Assembly (NCBI RefSeq): GCF_017163705.1 | Contig: NZ_JAFIWB010000020.1 | Coordinates: 38,946-102,945 of the forward strand | Length of the DNA stretch: 64,000 bases | Source: Xanthomonas bonasiae | GTDB taxonomy: Bacteria; Pseudomonadota; Gammaproteobacteria; Xanthomonadales; Xanthomonadaceae | Reading direction: 5' to 3' | Shown: in pieces, positions 1 through 9,263 of the stretch | Layout of the letters: each line of letters opens with the position of its first letter | Position numbering within the stretch: position 1 is the first letter of the stretch | Program-made: the position numbers and the translations under genes | Notes under the pieces: generated by a model | The model's database searches: none | What the model was told of the DNA's origin: nothing | What the model saw: only the letters and a program-made list of their open reading frames with translations

Positions 1-37
1 GGCACCGCCCGTCTCCGCCGCAGCACTGCGCCGAGCC

Positions 38-583
38 ATGCCGCTCGCGCGCGCATTTTCGACCGACATGCCCGCACGCTCCATCCACATTGCCTCGCCA
101 CGGACCCGCTGGCTCTCGCGCCTGCTGTTCGCCAGCCTGTTCGCGCTCGGTGGCGGCGCATTGCTGTACCACCTGCTCGGCGACTACCGCCACGCCAGCG
201 CGATCCTGTCCGACCACTCGGTGGCCACGGTGCCGGTGATCGCCGACGGCGCCTTCGGCGTGCATGCCGAGCCGCTGGTGCATTACCGCTTCCACTATGT
301 CTTCGAGAGCAAGGGCCGACTGCACCGTGGCACGTTCGAGGCCAGCGGCGCCGAGGCCGCGCCGCTGCTGCTCGACGGCGCCACGGTGGAGATCGCCTAC
401 GCCAATGCCGACCCGTCGCGCTTCGGCCGCCTCGACCAGCTGCAGCACGCCGGCAACCTCGGCGGCGTGCTGACCCGCCTGGCGATCGCGCTGTCGATCG
501 CCGCGCTGCTGGCCGCAGCCGCACACCAGGTGCTGATCGGACGCGTGCTCGGCACGCGCCGCCGTCGTCCCGCCGTGGCCTGA
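38..583 (+). CDS. DUF3592-like membrane protein
   Basis: A 181-residue protein with one membrane segment near the N terminus (about residues 28-48 from this start) and a second near the C terminus (about 148-165). Between them lies an extracytoplasmic beta-rich stretch with the pattern V-x-Y-x-F...G...G and a late I-A-Y-x-N-x-D-P, which is the layout of DUF3592-type proteins. No catalytic residues are visible and no function is assigned. An in-frame ATG at 68 is equally plausible because neither start has a clear ribosome binding site. It lies at the window edge, so its operon context is unknown. Confidence 0.6.
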   Translation: MPLARAFSTDMPARSIHIASPRTRWLSRLLFASLFALGGGALLYHLLGDYRHASAILSDHSVATVPVIADGAFGVHAEPLVHYRFHYVFESKGRLHRGTFEASGAEAAPLLLDGATVEIAYANADPSRFGRLDQLQHAGNLGGVLTRLAIALSIAALLAAAAHQVLIGRVLGTRRRRPAVA

Positions 584-678
584 GCGGTTTCGGACCGCGC
601 GCGCCGCGCAGGCGCCGCTGCGCCCCCCCCACGCGTTAGGGCATGGGCTTGCTTCTCAGGCGGCGAACCCGGCAGCGC

Positions 679-996
679 TCAGGGCTGGACCAGCTTCAGG
701 CCGATCACGCCGGCCACGATCAGCCCGATGCAGGCCAGCCGCGCCGGCGAGGCGCTGTCGCCGAACAGCGCGATGCCCAGCGCCGCGGTGCCCAACGCGC
801 CGATCCCGGTCCAGATCGCATACGCCGTGCCCAGCGGGATGTGCTTCAGCGCCTGGGTCAACAGCCACAGGCTGATGCCGGCGCCGGCCAGCGTGCCCAG
901 CGTCGGCCACAACCGGGTGAAGCCTTCGCTGTACTTGAGTCCGAGCGCGAAGCCGATTTCGAACAGGCCGGCGAGCAGCAGGTAGATCCATGGCAT
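679..996 (-). CDS. sugE: SMR-family guanidinium exporter (Gdx/SugE)
   Basis: A 105-residue, four-helix inner-membrane protein of the small multidrug resistance family. It starts MPWIYLLLAGLFEIGFAL, with the family's essential membrane glutamate at residue 13. The following GLKYSEGFTRLWP segment is the SugE/Gdx signature rather than EmrE/QacE; Gdx proteins exchange guanidinium for protons. An ATG 51 bases further upstream is rejected because the shorter start fits the family length and has GGAG seven bases upstream. The leader carries two hairpins with ACGG loops, which supports guanidine control. It lies downstream of speD on the same strand. Confidence 0.9.
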   Translation of the reverse strand: MPWIYLLLAGLFEIGFALGLKYSEGFTRLWPTLGTLAGAGISLWLLTQALKHIPLGTAYAIWTGIGALGTAALGIALFGDSASPARLACIGLIVAGVIGLKLVQP

Positions 997-1066
997 TGTC
1001 TGTCTCCGTAGACAAATAAAAACAAAAACGGCCCGATGTCTGCACATCGGGCCGCCGTCGGCAGGG
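997..1066 (-). promoter_or_regulatory. Candidate guanidine-II (mini-ykkC) riboswitch of sugE
   Basis: Read on the minus strand, two hairpins carry the loop ACGG: GCCG-ACGG-CGGC (1051-1062) and TGTCT-ACGG-AGACA (1001-1014). Two ACGR-loop hairpins ahead of a gdx gene are the hallmark of guanidine-II riboswitches. Thirty-six bases separate them. The second hairpin contains the GGAG ribosome binding site, and the first shares its 3' arm with the 5' arm of an intrinsic terminator-like stem in the linker. P1 is only four base pairs, so the call rests on loop sequence, spacing and gene context; a covariance-model hit would settle it. Confidence 0.55.
1015..1054 (-). terminator. Rho-independent terminator between speD and sugE
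   Basis: A perfect 11-bp stem (arms 1029-1039 and 1044-1054, four-base loop) is followed on the minus strand by a T-rich tract TTTTTGTTTTTATT. It lies about 60 bases after speD. It could simply end the speD transcript, or act as an attenuator for sugE because its 5' arm overlaps the first ACGG hairpin. Confidence 0.8.
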
Positions 1067-1115
1067 GTCGCAGCGCAAACGCCGCGGGGCGGGCCGTCCC
1101 GCCGAATGTGACGTG

Positions 1116-1910
1116 CTACTCGGCCAGATTGCGACCGTGGAACAGTTCCTCGATCTCGCGCTTGAGCAGCGCCTCGATCCGCATGCGCTCCTTGAACGAG
1201 AGGTTCTTGGCCTTTTCCTCGAACAGGTACTGGTCCAGATCGAAGTCCTTCAGGTGCATCTTGGTGTGGAAGATGTTCTCCTGGTAGACGTTGACATCGA
1301 ACATCTCGTAACGCGCCTTGATGTTCTTGGCCAGGAAGTTCTGGATCGAATTGATCTTGTGGTCGATGTAGTGCTTCTTGCCCTTCACGTCGCGGGTGAA
1401 GCCACGGATACGGTAATCCATGATCACGATGTCCGATTCCAGCCGCTCGATCAGGTAATTGAGCGCCTTCAGCGGCGAGATCACCCCGCAGGTGGCGACG
1501 TCGATGTCGGCGCGGAAGGTCGCGATGCCGTGCTGCGGGTGGGTTTCCGGGTAGGTATGGACGGTGATGTGGCTCTTGTCCATGTGCGCGACCACCGCGT
1601 CGGAGATGATCTCCTTGCCGGCCAGCTTCTTGTCGATCACCGGCTCTTCGGAGATCAGGATGGTCACCGAGGCGCCCTGCGGATCGTAGTCCTGGCGCGC
1701 GATGTTGAGGATGTTGGCGCCGATGATCTCGGCCACATCGGTGAGGATCTCGGTCAGTCGGTCGGCATCGTACTGCTCGTCGATGTACTCGATGTAGCGC
1801 TGGCGCTCCTCTTCGGAAACCGCGTAGCAGACGTCGTAGATGTTGAAGCTCAACGCCTTGGTGAGGTTGTTGAAACCTTGCAGCCTCAGGCGAGGCAACG
1901 GCTTGACCAC
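1116..1910 (-). CDS. speD: S-adenosylmethionine decarboxylase proenzyme
   Basis: Makes decarboxylated SAM, the aminopropyl donor for spermidine synthesis in the cytoplasm. The protein is 264 residues from a GTG start, matching the length of the bacterial class 1B enzyme. The [14 protein letters not shown] segment holds the Lys-Ser self-cleavage site (about residues 112/113), where Ser becomes the pyruvoyl cofactor. GTG at 1910 is chosen because AGAGGA lies nine bases upstream and the length fits; an ATG at 1955 would add 15 unlikely residues. The gene is divergent from clp across about 150 bases that must hold both promoters. Confidence 0.95.
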   Translation of the reverse strand: MVKPLPRLRLQGFNNLTKALSFNIYDVCYAVSEEERQRYIEYIDEQYDADRLTEILTDVAEIIGANILNIARQDYDPQGASVTILISEEPVIDKKLAGKEIISDAVVAHMDKSHITVHTYPETHPQHGIATFRADIDVATCGVISPLKALNYLIERLESDIVIMDYRIRGFTRDVKGKKHYIDHKINSIQNFLAKNIKARYEMFDVNVYQENIFHTKMHLKDFDLDQYLFEEKAKNLSFKERMRIEALLKREIEELFHGRNLAE

Positions 1911-2059
1911 GGGCGTGAATCCTCTAAAAGATGGATGGGGTAGAAAGGGCAGCAATTATGGGCCAAACGCGCCCGTAGCGAAACGTGGGGATTGGCGCTC
2001 GTTTGCCGCAGACAACGCGTCCCGTTAAGCTTCGGGACTCACGTAGTAGCGAAGCCGCC

Positions 2060-2749
2060 ATGAGTCCCGGAAACACCTCCACTGCAACACCTGTGCGCAT
2101 CGCTCCAAGTCCTCTGACGTTGGACACCGCCACCATCGACCGCTTCCTGGCGCACAGCCATCGGCGTCGCTATCCGGCGCGGACCGACGTGTTCAGGCCC
2201 GGCGATCCGGCCGGCACCCTGTACTACGTCGTCAGCGGCTCGGTCAGCATCATCGCCGAGGAAGATGACGACCGCGAGCTGGTGCTGGGCTATTTCGGCA
2301 GCGGCGAGTTCGTCGGCGAGATGGGCCTGTTCATCGAATCGGACCAGCGCGAGGTGATCCTGCGCACCCGCACTCCATGCGAACTGGCCGAGATCAGCTA
2401 CGAACGGCTGCACCAGCTGTTCCTGGGCTCGCTGTCGGCCGATGCGCCGCGGGTGCTGTACGCGATCGGCGTGCAGCTGTCCAAGCGCCTGCTCGACACC
2501 TCGCGCAAGGCCAGCCGCCTGGCATTCCTGGACGTCACCGACCGCATCGTGCGTACCCTGCACGACCTGGCGCAGGAGCCGGAGGCGATGAGCCACCCGC
2601 AGGGCATGCAGCTGCGCGTCTCGCGGCAGGAGCTGGCGCGGCTGGTCGGCTGCTCGCGCGAGATGGCCGGGCGGGTGCTGAAGAAGCTGCAGGTCGACGG
2701 CATCCTGCACGCCCGTGGCAAGACCGTGGTGCTGTACGGCGCGCGCTGA
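2060..2749 (+). CDS. clp: CRP/FNR-family global regulator Clp
   Basis: A 229-residue transcription factor with an N-terminal cyclic-nucleotide-binding fold (RPGDPAGTLYYV... FVGEMGLF, about residues 35-120), a dimerisation helix, and a C-terminal winged helix (RVSRQELARLVGCSREMAGR, about 180-200). The sequence follows Xanthomonas Clp, which regulates exoenzymes, exopolysaccharide and virulence and is inhibited by c-di-GMP instead of activated by cAMP. The ATG at 2060 is chosen over one at 1985 because the extra N terminus is not part of the family. Its location beside speD and the trp genes supports the identity. Confidence 0.95.
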   Translation: MSPGNTSTATPVRIAPSPLTLDTATIDRFLAHSHRRRYPARTDVFRPGDPAGTLYYVVSGSVSIIAEEDDDRELVLGYFGSGEFVGEMGLFIESDQREVILRTRTPCELAEISYERLHQLFLGSLSADAPRVLYAIGVQLSKRLLDTSRKASRLAFLDVTDRIVRTLHDLAQEPEAMSHPQGMQLRVSRQELARLVGCSREMAGRVLKKLQVDGILHARGKTVVLYGAR

Positions 2750-2797
2750 GCGCAAGGCCGCGACCGCGCGCCGCGCTAGCGGCGGCGGTCCACCGCG

Positions 2798-3556
2798 ATG
2801 GTTCTGAGCGAGACCTTCTATTGGTTCGTGCTGGTCGGCCTGGCGGCGCAGCTGGTCGATGGCGCGCTGGGCATGGCCTTCGGCCTGGTGTCCTCGTCCG
2901 TGCTGCTGAGTATGGGCCTGCCGCCGGCGGCGGTCAGCGCCAGCGTGCACAGCGCCGAAGTCTTCACCACCGGCGCCTCGGGCCTGTCGCACCTGGCGCT
3001 GGGCAATGTCGACAAGCGCCTGTTCCTGCGCCTGGCGCTGCCGGGCATGGCCGGCGGCATCCTCGGCGCCTATGTACTGACCCAGCTGCCGGGCGACATG
3101 ATCCGTCCGTTCGTGCATCTGTATCTGCTGGGCCTGGCGGTGCTGATCCTGTTGCGCGCCGCCGGCCGTGCGCTGCCGCGGCAGCAGGTGCAGCGGGTGC
3201 CGCTGCTGGGCTTCGTCGCCGGCCTGCTCGACGCCAGCGGCGGCGGCGGCTGGGGGCCGGTGGCGACCTCGACCCTGCTGGCGCGCGGCGGCCAGGCGCG
3301 CACCACGATCGGCACGGTCAATGCCGCCGAATTCCTGGTGACGCTGTCGATCTCGCTGACCTTCCTGCTGACGATGGGCGTCCAGCACCTGGACATCGTG
3401 CTCGGGCTGCTGGTCGGCGGCATGCTGGCCGCGCCGCTGGCGGCGGTGCTGGTCAAGCGGGTGCGCGAACGCTGGGTGCTGGTGGCGGTGGGCCTGCTGG
3501 TGCTAGGGATCAGCCTGTACCAGATCGGCAGCACGCTGCATCGCTGGTGGGCTTAG
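2798..3556 (+). CDS. TSUP (TauE/SafE) family permease
   Basis: A 252-residue integral membrane protein with about eight hydrophobic helices. It has the paired glycine-rich repeats typical of TSUP proteins: LVDGALGMAFGLVSS near residues 17-32 and LLDASGGGGWGPVATSTLL near 145-163. The family exports sulfite or organosulfonates; the substrate here cannot be read from sequence. It starts 48 bases after clp on the same strand, so co-transcription is possible. It ends four bases from the opposite-strand HAD gene, leaving no room for an intergenic terminator. Confidence 0.85.
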   Translation: MVLSETFYWFVLVGLAAQLVDGALGMAFGLVSSSVLLSMGLPPAAVSASVHSAEVFTTGASGLSHLALGNVDKRLFLRLALPGMAGGILGAYVLTQLPGDMIRPFVHLYLLGLAVLILLRAAGRALPRQQVQRVPLLGFVAGLLDASGGGGWGPVATSTLLARGGQARTTIGTVNAAEFLVTLSISLTFLLTMGVQHLDIVLGLLVGGMLAAPLAAVLVKRVRERWVLVAVGLLVLGISLYQIGSTLHRWWA

Positions 3557-3560
3557 CCCG

Positions 3561-4283
3561 TTATTGCGGCGAGGCGTCGCCAGCGCGGTCGCGGCAACCC
3601 CAGTTCAGGATCGGCGTGCCGGAGGGCAGTTCGCGGCGGAAACGGGCCACGGCCGAGGCCTTCGGATTGACCACCACCGGCACCGCGGCGGCGTGCAGCA
3701 GCGGCAGGTCGGCGGTGCTGTCGGAGTAGGCGGTGGCGATCTCGCCATAGCCCAGCTCGCGCAGCATGCGCATCTTCTCTTCGTTGTGGCAGTGGCGAGT
3801 GGCGGTGACCGCGCCCAGCCGCGGGCCGATCAGGCTGCCGACCACCGGCACGTCCTGGTGGGCGACGAAGCCGAGGATGGCGCGCGCCAGTTCCGGCGGC
3901 GCTCCGGTGGCGACCACCACCCGGTCGCCGGCGGCGCGGTGCCGGGCGAACACCTCCAGCGCGTGCGGCAGCAGGCGCTGGCGGATCCGCGCCTCGTGCT
4001 GCAGCACGTACTGGTCGATCACCCGATTGAACTCGCGGGCGCGGTGCAGGCCGAAGCTGGCGATCCACACGTAGCCGGAGATGCCGGTGCGCCGGGTCGG
4101 CAGCATCGCCACCAGCGGCCCCAGCAGCGGCGTGGCCAGCAGCGCGGCGGCCAGGCGCACCGGATTGCGCCGGATCAGCCAGGCGAACAGGTGGCTGCCC
4201 GAGTCGCCGTCGTACAGCGTGTGGTCGAAATCGAACACCACCAGCGGCGCATCGGCGCGCGGCGCGGGATAGGCCTCGCTCAT
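3561..4283 (-). CDS. HAD-superfamily (IB) phosphatase
   Basis: A 240-residue hydrolase whose motif I is [13 protein letters not shown], giving nucleophile Asp18 and acid/base Asp20. Motif II is VVVATGAP around residue 125 and motif IV is [15 protein letters not shown] around 187. The order and spacing fit HAD subfamily IB, which includes phosphoserine phosphatase-like enzymes. The substrate is unknown. Its ATG overlaps the trpC stop in an ATGA junction, so it is probably translationally coupled to trpC and expressed with the tryptophan genes. Confidence 0.85.
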   Translation of the reverse strand: MSEAYPAPRADAPLVVFDFDHTLYDGDSGSHLFAWLIRRNPVRLAAALLATPLLGPLVAMLPTRRTGISGYVWIASFGLHRAREFNRVIDQYVLQHEARIRQRLLPHALEVFARHRAAGDRVVVATGAPPELARAILGFVAHQDVPVVGSLIGPRLGAVTATRHCHNEEKMRMLRELGYGEIATAYSDSTADLPLLHAAAVPVVVNPKASAVARFRRELPSGTPILNWGCRDRAGDASPQ

Positions 4284-5077
4284 GGTTCGAAGAACAGCTG
4301 GCGCAGCGCCTCGCCGGGTTCCTCGGCGCGCATGAAGGCTTCGCCGACCAGGAACGCGTGCACGCCGGCCGCGCGCATCGTCGCCACGTCGGCCGGGCCG
4401 AGGATGCCGCTCTCGGTGACCAGCAGGCGATCGCGCGGCACCGCGTCCTGCATTGTCAGCGTGGTCTGCAGCGACACCTCGAAGGTGCGCAGGTTGCGGT
4501 TGTTGATGCCGATCAGCGGCACCGGCACCTGGATCGCGCGTTCCAGTTCGTCGATGTCGTGCACTTCGACCAGCACGTCCATGCCCAGTTGCAGCGCCAG
4601 CGCCGACAGTTCGGCCAGCTGCAGGTCGTCGAGCGCGGAAACGATCAGCAGGATGCAGTCGGCGCCGAGCGCGCGCGCCTCATACACCTGGTACGGGTCG
4701 ATGACGAAGTCCTTGCGCAGCACCGGCAGCGTGCACGCCTCGCGCGCCTGTTGCAGATAGCGGTCGTGACCCTGGAAGAAGTCCTCGTCGGTCAGCACCG
4801 ACAGGCAGGCGGCGCCGCCGAATTCGTAGCTGACCGCGATATCGGCCGGGTGGAAGTCGGCGCGGATCACGCCCTTGGATGGGCTGGCCTTCTTGACCTC
4901 GGCGATCACCGCGGGGTCGCCGGCGGCGATCGCGGCCTGCAGCGCGCGCGCGAAACCGCGCACCGGCGGCGCCGCCTCGGCGCGCGCCATCAGCTCGGAC
5001 AGCGGCACGCGCGCGCTGCGCGCGGCGATCTCTTCGGCCTTGCGGGCGAGGATGGTGCGGAGGATGTCGCTGCTCAT
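4280..5077 (-). CDS. trpC: Indole-3-glycerol phosphate synthase
   Basis: Closes the indole ring in tryptophan synthesis by converting 1-(2-carboxyphenylamino)-deoxyribulose phosphate to indole-3-glycerol phosphate. The 265-residue TIM barrel shows the N-terminal IL-x3-L-A-R-K-A-E-E helix, the catalytic lysine segment [34 protein letters not shown] and VTESGI. The enzyme is monofunctional, not fused to TrpF. The start at 5077 matches the family N terminus; an upstream ATG at 5104 adds nine residues with no support. It overlaps the HAD phosphatase gene by four bases. Confidence 0.96.
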   Translation of the reverse strand: MSSDILRTILARKAEEIAARSARVPLSELMARAEAAPPVRGFARALQAAIAAGDPAVIAEVKKASPSKGVIRADFHPADIAVSYEFGGAACLSVLTDEDFFQGHDRYLQQAREACTLPVLRKDFVIDPYQVYEARALGADCILLIVSALDDLQLAELSALALQLGMDVLVEVHDIDELERAIQVPVPLIGINNRNLRTFEVSLQTTLTMQDAVPRDRLLVTESGILGPADVATMRAAGVHAFLVGEAFMRAEEPGEALRQLFFEP

Positions 5078-5139
5078 AGGGCTTGGATCCTGGGGGACGG
5101 GCATTATCGGTCAAGATGGTGAAGGCCGGAGTATGGGCC

Positions 5140-5176
5140 GGGATTCGGGATTCGGGATTCGGGATTCGGGATTCGG
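5140..5176. repeat. Five tandem GGGATTC heptamers
   Basis: Five exact head-to-tail copies of GGGATTC occupy 5140-5174 upstream of trpC. Variants of the same G-rich unit recur near 39424, 55258 and 59741. The rest of the 5078-5339 gap shows no gene. Confidence 0.9.
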
Positions 5177-5339
5177 CCAGCGGCATGGCCGGTTGCCGCC
5201 GACAAGCGCACCGCGATGGCCGCCAAGCGCCTCAATGCGTAGATCCGCGTTGGTTCGAGCCTGGCGCCGCAGTCGGCAACGCGGTGACAACCGGGCTTCA
5301 GGTAGCGGTCGGCAGCTAGGTGCGCTGGAGTCTGCCGCG

Positions 5340-6251
5340 TCAGTCCCTGGCCTCGCGTGCGTCGAACGCCTCCCGGTCGGACAATTCGAAGTACAGCACC
5401 TCGGACCAGTTGGTGAGTCCCAGCGGCCGCTCGGTGGCGCCGGTGCGCGTGCTGTCGCAGTCGTCGTCGAAGCGCAGGCCGTGGAAGACATCGAGCGGCG
5501 GTGCGCCCTCTTCGACAGCCAGGCGGCGCAGCAGGCGCGCCGCCTCGTGGGTGTCGGCCGGCAGGGCCTCGAAGGCGGCGCCGACGGCGCGGCAGCGTTC
5601 GATCTCCTCCTCGACGCATGCGCGCAGTTCCGCTTCTTCGGCCGCCGACATCATGTCCAGCTCGACGGTCTCCAGCAGCAGGAACGCGTCGCGGTTCTCT
5701 TCCAGGAAGGCGATCGTTTCGTCCAGCCAGCCCGGCAAGTGCTCGACCGTCGCAGGCGCGCGCACCGGCGCCGCGATCGGTGCCGATACCGGCGTCGCCG
5801 AGAGCATCCGCGCGAGACGCCCCAGCCAGGACACCGGTGGTGGCGCGGCGATCGGCGCCGGAGCGGGCGGTGCGGCAGGCGCAGCCGTCGCCGCGATCAC
5901 CTTCACGATCTCGGCGAAGCGCCTGAGCCGCTCCAGGCCCGGCGCGAACGGACTGCTGATCGCATGCAGGCGCGGGGGCTGGTCTTCGTCTTCGTCTTCG
6001 TCTTCACCCTCGTCGGCCTCCTGATCGGCGGCTTCAACGACATCTTCGTCGTTGTTCTCGTCATCGTCCTCGTCGTCATCCAGGCCTTCCGCCACGAGCG
6101 AGGCGCATAGCTGGGGATCGGCCGACATCAGCAGCCGGTACACGAACGGCACGTCGTATGCCCACTCCGAGAGGCTGGAAATGGTGTCGGGCCGGTCGTA
6201 GTAGGACGTCGGCCGGTTGCCGAGGCTGTAGAGATAGGATCGGTTGGCCAT
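5340..6251 (-). CDS. Acidic hypothetical protein within the trp cluster
   Basis: A 303-residue protein with no recognised catalytic motif. Residues 1-55 (starting MANRSYLYSLG) look like a conserved folded N-terminal module. Residues 58-90 are almost entirely Asp and Glu, a Pro/Ala-rich linker follows around 120-165, and an acidic helical C-terminal domain ends in a WSEVLYFELSDREAF segment. The two terminal domains suggest a binding or immunity-like protein, but that is a guess. It lies between trpD and trpC on the same strand with gaps over 200 bases on each side, so it probably has its own promoter. Confidence 0.7.
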   Translation of the reverse strand: MANRSYLYSLGNRPTSYYDRPDTISSLSEWAYDVPFVYRLLMSADPQLCASLVAEGLDDDEDDDENNDEDVVEAADQEADEGEDEDEDEDQPPRLHAISSPFAPGLERLRRFAEIVKVIAATAAPAAPPAPAPIAAPPPVSWLGRLARMLSATPVSAPIAAPVRAPATVEHLPGWLDETIAFLEENRDAFLLLETVELDMMSAAEEAELRACVEEEIERCRAVGAAFEALPADTHEAARLLRRLAVEEGAPPLDVFHGLRFDDDCDSTRTGATERPLGLTNWSEVLYFELSDREAFDAREARD

Positions 6252-6460
6252 GCAAATCCTCGTGTCGGGGTGCGCCGCCGATGCGCAGCGGACAGCAGCT
6301 TATCGCGCCGGCCAGCGCACCGCCCTGCACCCGCATCGCCACCGGCACATTCGCTCATCCGCATGACGCGCGAACGACATGGCGCGCACCAAGCCTGCAT
6401 TGCCGACGGCATGGATGGCCGCGGCGGCGACGCGGCGACCGTTTTGCCGCTCCGTCGCGT

Positions 6461-7519
6461 TCAGCCGGCAGCGGACGCCGCGTCCTGCAGACCCGCCAAG
6501 CGCCGCGTACACGCCACATACGCATCGAGCTTGGCGCGCGCGCGGCCGTCGGCGATCGCCGTGCGTGCCAAGCCGATGCCGGCGCCGATATCGGCCGCCA
6601 CGCCGGCCACGTACAGCGCCGCGCCGGCGTTGAAGGCGACGATGTCCAGCGCCGGACCGGGCACGTTGTCGAGCACGCCGAGCAGCATCGCCATCGATTC
6701 GGCGGCATCGGCGACCTTGAGGTTGCGGCTGGCCGACATGGCGATGCCGAAATCCTCCGGATGCACTTCGTACTCGCGCACTTCGCCGTCGCGCAATTCG
6801 CCGACCAGGGTGCCGGCGCCGAGCGAGAGTTCGTCCATGCCGTCGCGCCCCCACACCACCAGCGCGCGCTCGGCGCCCAGCTCGTGCAGCACGCGCGCCT
6901 GGATGCCGACCAGGTCGGGATGGAACACGCCCATCAGGATGTTCGGCGAACCGGCCGGATTGGTCAGCGGTCCGAGGATGTTGAAGATGGTGCGCACCCC
7001 CATCTCGCGCCGCACCGGCGCCACCACCTTCATCGCCGGGTGGTGCACCGGCGCATACATGAAGCCGATGCCGGTGGCGTCCAGGGCCTGCGCCACCTGC
7101 TCGGGCTGCAGCTCGATCGCCGCGCCCAGCGCTTCCAGCGCGTCGGCGCTGCCGGACTTGGAGGAGACGCTGCGGTTGCCGTGCTTGGCCACCTTGGCGC
7201 CGGCCGCGGCGGCCACGAACATCGCGCAGGTGGAGATGTTGAAGGTGTGCGAGCCGTCGCCGCCGGTGCCGACGATATCGACCATGTGGGTGCGGTCGGC
7301 GACCTCGACGGTGCGCGAGAACTCGCGCATCACCGCGGCCGCGCCGGCGATCTCGCCGATCGTCTCCTTCTTCACCCGCAGCCCGGTGAGGATCGCCGCG
7401 GTCATCATCGGCGACACTTCGCCGCGCATGATCTGCCGCATCAGCCCGACCATCTCGTCGTGGAAGATCTCGCGGTGCTCGATGGTGCGTTGCAGGGCTT
7501 GCTGGGGGGTCAGCGTCAT
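6461..7519 (-). CDS. trpD: Anthranilate phosphoribosyltransferase
   Basis: Transfers the phosphoribosyl group of PRPP to anthranilate, the second dedicated step of tryptophan synthesis. The 352-residue protein shows the class IV phosphoribosyltransferase motifs: [17 protein letters not shown] (around residues 81-97), [20 protein letters not shown] (around 110-129), and [11 protein letters not shown]. The C-terminal region runs [15 protein letters not shown]. It is separate from trpG, unlike the enterobacterial fusion. The start is a good ATG 16 bases after the neighbouring secreted-protein gene. Confidence 0.96.
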   Translation of the reverse strand: MTLTPQQALQRTIEHREIFHDEMVGLMRQIMRGEVSPMMTAAILTGLRVKKETIGEIAGAAAVMREFSRTVEVADRTHMVDIVGTGGDGSHTFNISTCAMFVAAAAGAKVAKHGNRSVSSKSGSADALEALGAAIELQPEQVAQALDATGIGFMYAPVHHPAMKVVAPVRREMGVRTIFNILGPLTNPAGSPNILMGVFHPDLVGIQARVLHELGAERALVVWGRDGMDELSLGAGTLVGELRDGEVREYEVHPEDFGIAMSASRNLKVADAAESMAMLLGVLDNVPGPALDIVAFNAGAALYVAGVAADIGAGIGLARTAIADGRARAKLDAYVACTRRLAGLQDAASAAG

Positions 7520-7535
7520 GGCGGTTCCTGGACGT

Positions 7536-7886
7536 TCAAAGACTGGCGTGCTCGAGGATTTCCTGGCCCATCAGCACACAGTCGCCTTCGCGCATCCGGT
7601 AATAGAGCAGGCGCATGCGGTACTCGCCCTTGTAGACGTAGCCCATCACTTCCAGGACGTCGAAGCGTTGCTTGGCATTGGCCGGATTGGCGATGGACGG
7701 CAGCGGCCGGGCCGGGCCCGGCACCTCCGCGCGCTCGTCGTTGCCTACATGGAAATTCAGCAGGCGCCGCGCCTGCGCCACGGCCTGGTCGGCGCACTGC
7801 ATGGTCGAGGGCACCGCAGCGGCTCGGACCGGCGCCACGGCCAGGATGGCACTGGCCACCAACAACAACGACAGGCATCGGTTCAT
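7536..7886 (-). CDS. Small secreted hypothetical protein between trpG and trpD
   Basis: A 116-residue protein with a Sec signal peptide ([22 protein letters not shown], cleavage near residues 22-24). The mature part has two cysteines (CADQ and DCVLMGQ) that could form a periplasmic disulfide. Its ATG overlaps the trpG stop in an ATGA junction and its end is 16 bases from trpD, so it is part of the trp transcript. No family was recognised. A role in tryptophan synthesis is unlikely for an exported protein, so the linkage may only reflect shared expression. Confidence 0.75.
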   Translation of the reverse strand: MNRCLSLLLVASAILAVAPVRAAAVPSTMQCADQAVAQARRLLNFHVGNDERAEVPGPARPLPSIANPANAKQRFDVLEVMGYVYKGEYRMRLLYYRMREGDCVLMGQEILEHASL

Positions 7887-8467
7887 TGCGGACGCTCCAG
7901 AAAGTTACGCAGCAAGGCGTGGCCGTGCTCGGTGAGGATGGACTCGGGATGGAACTGCACGCCCTCGACCGGGAACTGGCGGTGGCGCAGGCCCATGATC
8001 TCTTCCATCGTGCCGTCTTCGTTTTCGGTCCAGGCGGTCACTTCCAGGCAGTCCGGCAGCGTGGTCTTCTCCACCACCAGCGAGTGGTAGCGGGTGGCCT
8101 CGTAGCGGTCCGGCAGGCCGGCGAACACGCCGCGGCCTTCGTGGCGGATACGCGAGGTCTTACCGTGCATGATGGTGCCGGCACGCACCACCTGCCCGCC
8201 GTAGGCCTGGCCGATGCTCTGGTGGCCCAGGCACACGCCGAGGATCGGCGTGCGCTGGCCGAGCCGCTCGATCAGCTGCAGCGACACGCCGGCCTCGTTC
8301 GGCGTGCACGGGCCGGGCGAGATTACGATGCGCTCCGGCGCCAGCCGCTCGATCTCGTCCACGCTGAGCGCGTCGTTGCGCACCACCTTGACCTCGGCGC
8401 CGAGCGCCTGCAGGTACTGCACGAGGTTGTAGGTGAAGCTGTCGTAGTTGTCGAGCATCAGCAGCAT
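7883..8467 (-). CDS. trpG: Anthranilate synthase glutamine amidotransferase subunit
   Basis: Supplies ammonia from glutamine to TrpE for anthranilate formation; homologues often also serve aminodeoxychorismate synthase. The 194-residue class I amidotransferase has nucleophile Cys79 in GVCLGHQ and the His173/Glu175 pair in FHPES. The oxyanion segment [12 protein letters not shown] is also clear. It lies 10 bases downstream of the SIMPL gene and overlaps the next gene by four bases, as in a tight operon. Confidence 0.96.
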   Translation of the reverse strand: MLLMLDNYDSFTYNLVQYLQALGAEVKVVRNDALSVDEIERLAPERIVISPGPCTPNEAGVSLQLIERLGQRTPILGVCLGHQSIGQAYGGQVVRAGTIMHGKTSRIRHEGRGVFAGLPDRYEATRYHSLVVEKTTLPDCLEVTAWTENEDGTMEEIMGLRHRQFPVEGVQFHPESILTEHGHALLRNFLERPQ

Positions 8468-8477
8468 GGCAAGGGAC

Positions 8478-9242
8478 TCATTGCGCGATCAGGAAGACCG
8501 CATAGACGTTTTCGGAAAGGGTGAGGCTGCCGGCTTCGAGGGATTCGGCGGCGGGCGCCGGCATCGGAAGTGGCGTAGGCCTGTAGTTCTCGCTGACTAG
8601 ACCTTGGCGGCGCGACCCTGATGGCCAATGACCAGCCTGAATGCCATAAGCAAAGTCTGGCGCCACTTCCGAAATGGTGTAAAGACCACCCAGACGCACG
8701 CCATAGGCCGTTGCCAGCGCCTGCGCCGACGTACGAGTCTGTTCGGCCGCCTGGCGCTTGAGTTCGGCACGCAGCGCGGCTTCACCGCTGTAATGCGGTG
8801 CGATGCCGGACACTTGCAGTTCTTCGCTAGTGCTCAGCTTGCCGAGCAAGCCGCGCACATCGTCCAGCGTGCCGAAATCAGCAGACAAGGTCCGCTGCAC
8901 GCGGGTCCCGCTGAAGATTTGCTTGTCGTCTTCGTAGCGCTGCTCTGGCTGGATCGACAGCGTGGCCGCCTGCACGCTGTCGGCAAGCGCATGCTGTTGC
9001 TTGAATGCAGCCAGCACGTTCGCCGCATTGGCCTGCACGCGCTTGCGCGCCGCACCCGGGTCGGCATCCACTGCACTCAGCGTGATCTTGACCCCGAAGC
9101 GATCCGGCACCACTTCGCGCTGCGCCTCGCCCTTGACCAGCAGGTGCGGCTGCGACGGCAGACTGTTGACCTGCGCGCTGGCGAACGCCGGCAATGCCAG
9201 CAGCACGGCGATGACCCAGCGACCGATCGTGTTCGTTTTCAT
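8478..9242 (-). CDS. SIMPL-domain (DUF541) periplasmic protein
   Basis: A 254-residue exported protein with signal peptide [20 protein letters not shown] and cleavage near ASA-QV. The body starts [22 protein letters not shown] and contains [16 protein letters not shown], the typical strand pattern of SIMPL/DUF541 proteins. Members have been linked to oxidative or envelope stress, but no reaction is established. It sits 21 bases after the aldolase gene and 10 before trpG on the same strand, so it is embedded in the trp transcript. Confidence 0.88.
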   Translation of the reverse strand: MKTNTIGRWVIAVLLALPAFASAQVNSLPSQPHLLVKGEAQREVVPDRFGVKITLSAVDADPGAARKRVQANAANVLAAFKQQHALADSVQAATLSIQPEQRYEDDKQIFSGTRVQRTLSADFGTLDDVRGLLGKLSTSEELQVSGIAPHYSGEAALRAELKRQAAEQTRTSAQALATAYGVRLGGLYTISEVAPDFAYGIQAGHWPSGSRRQGLVSENYRPTPLPMPAPAAESLEAGSLTLSENVYAVFLIAQ

Positions 9243-9263
9243 CCTTGCTCTCCTTGGCGAATG

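Noticed and set aside
5140..5176. Short tandem repeats as a possible CRISPR array
   Set aside because: The units are contiguous 7-base copies with no spacers and no cas genes nearby.
5225..5260. GGTTCGAGCC as part of a tRNA gene
   Set aside because: The T-arm-like string lacks matching acceptor, D and anticodon arms.
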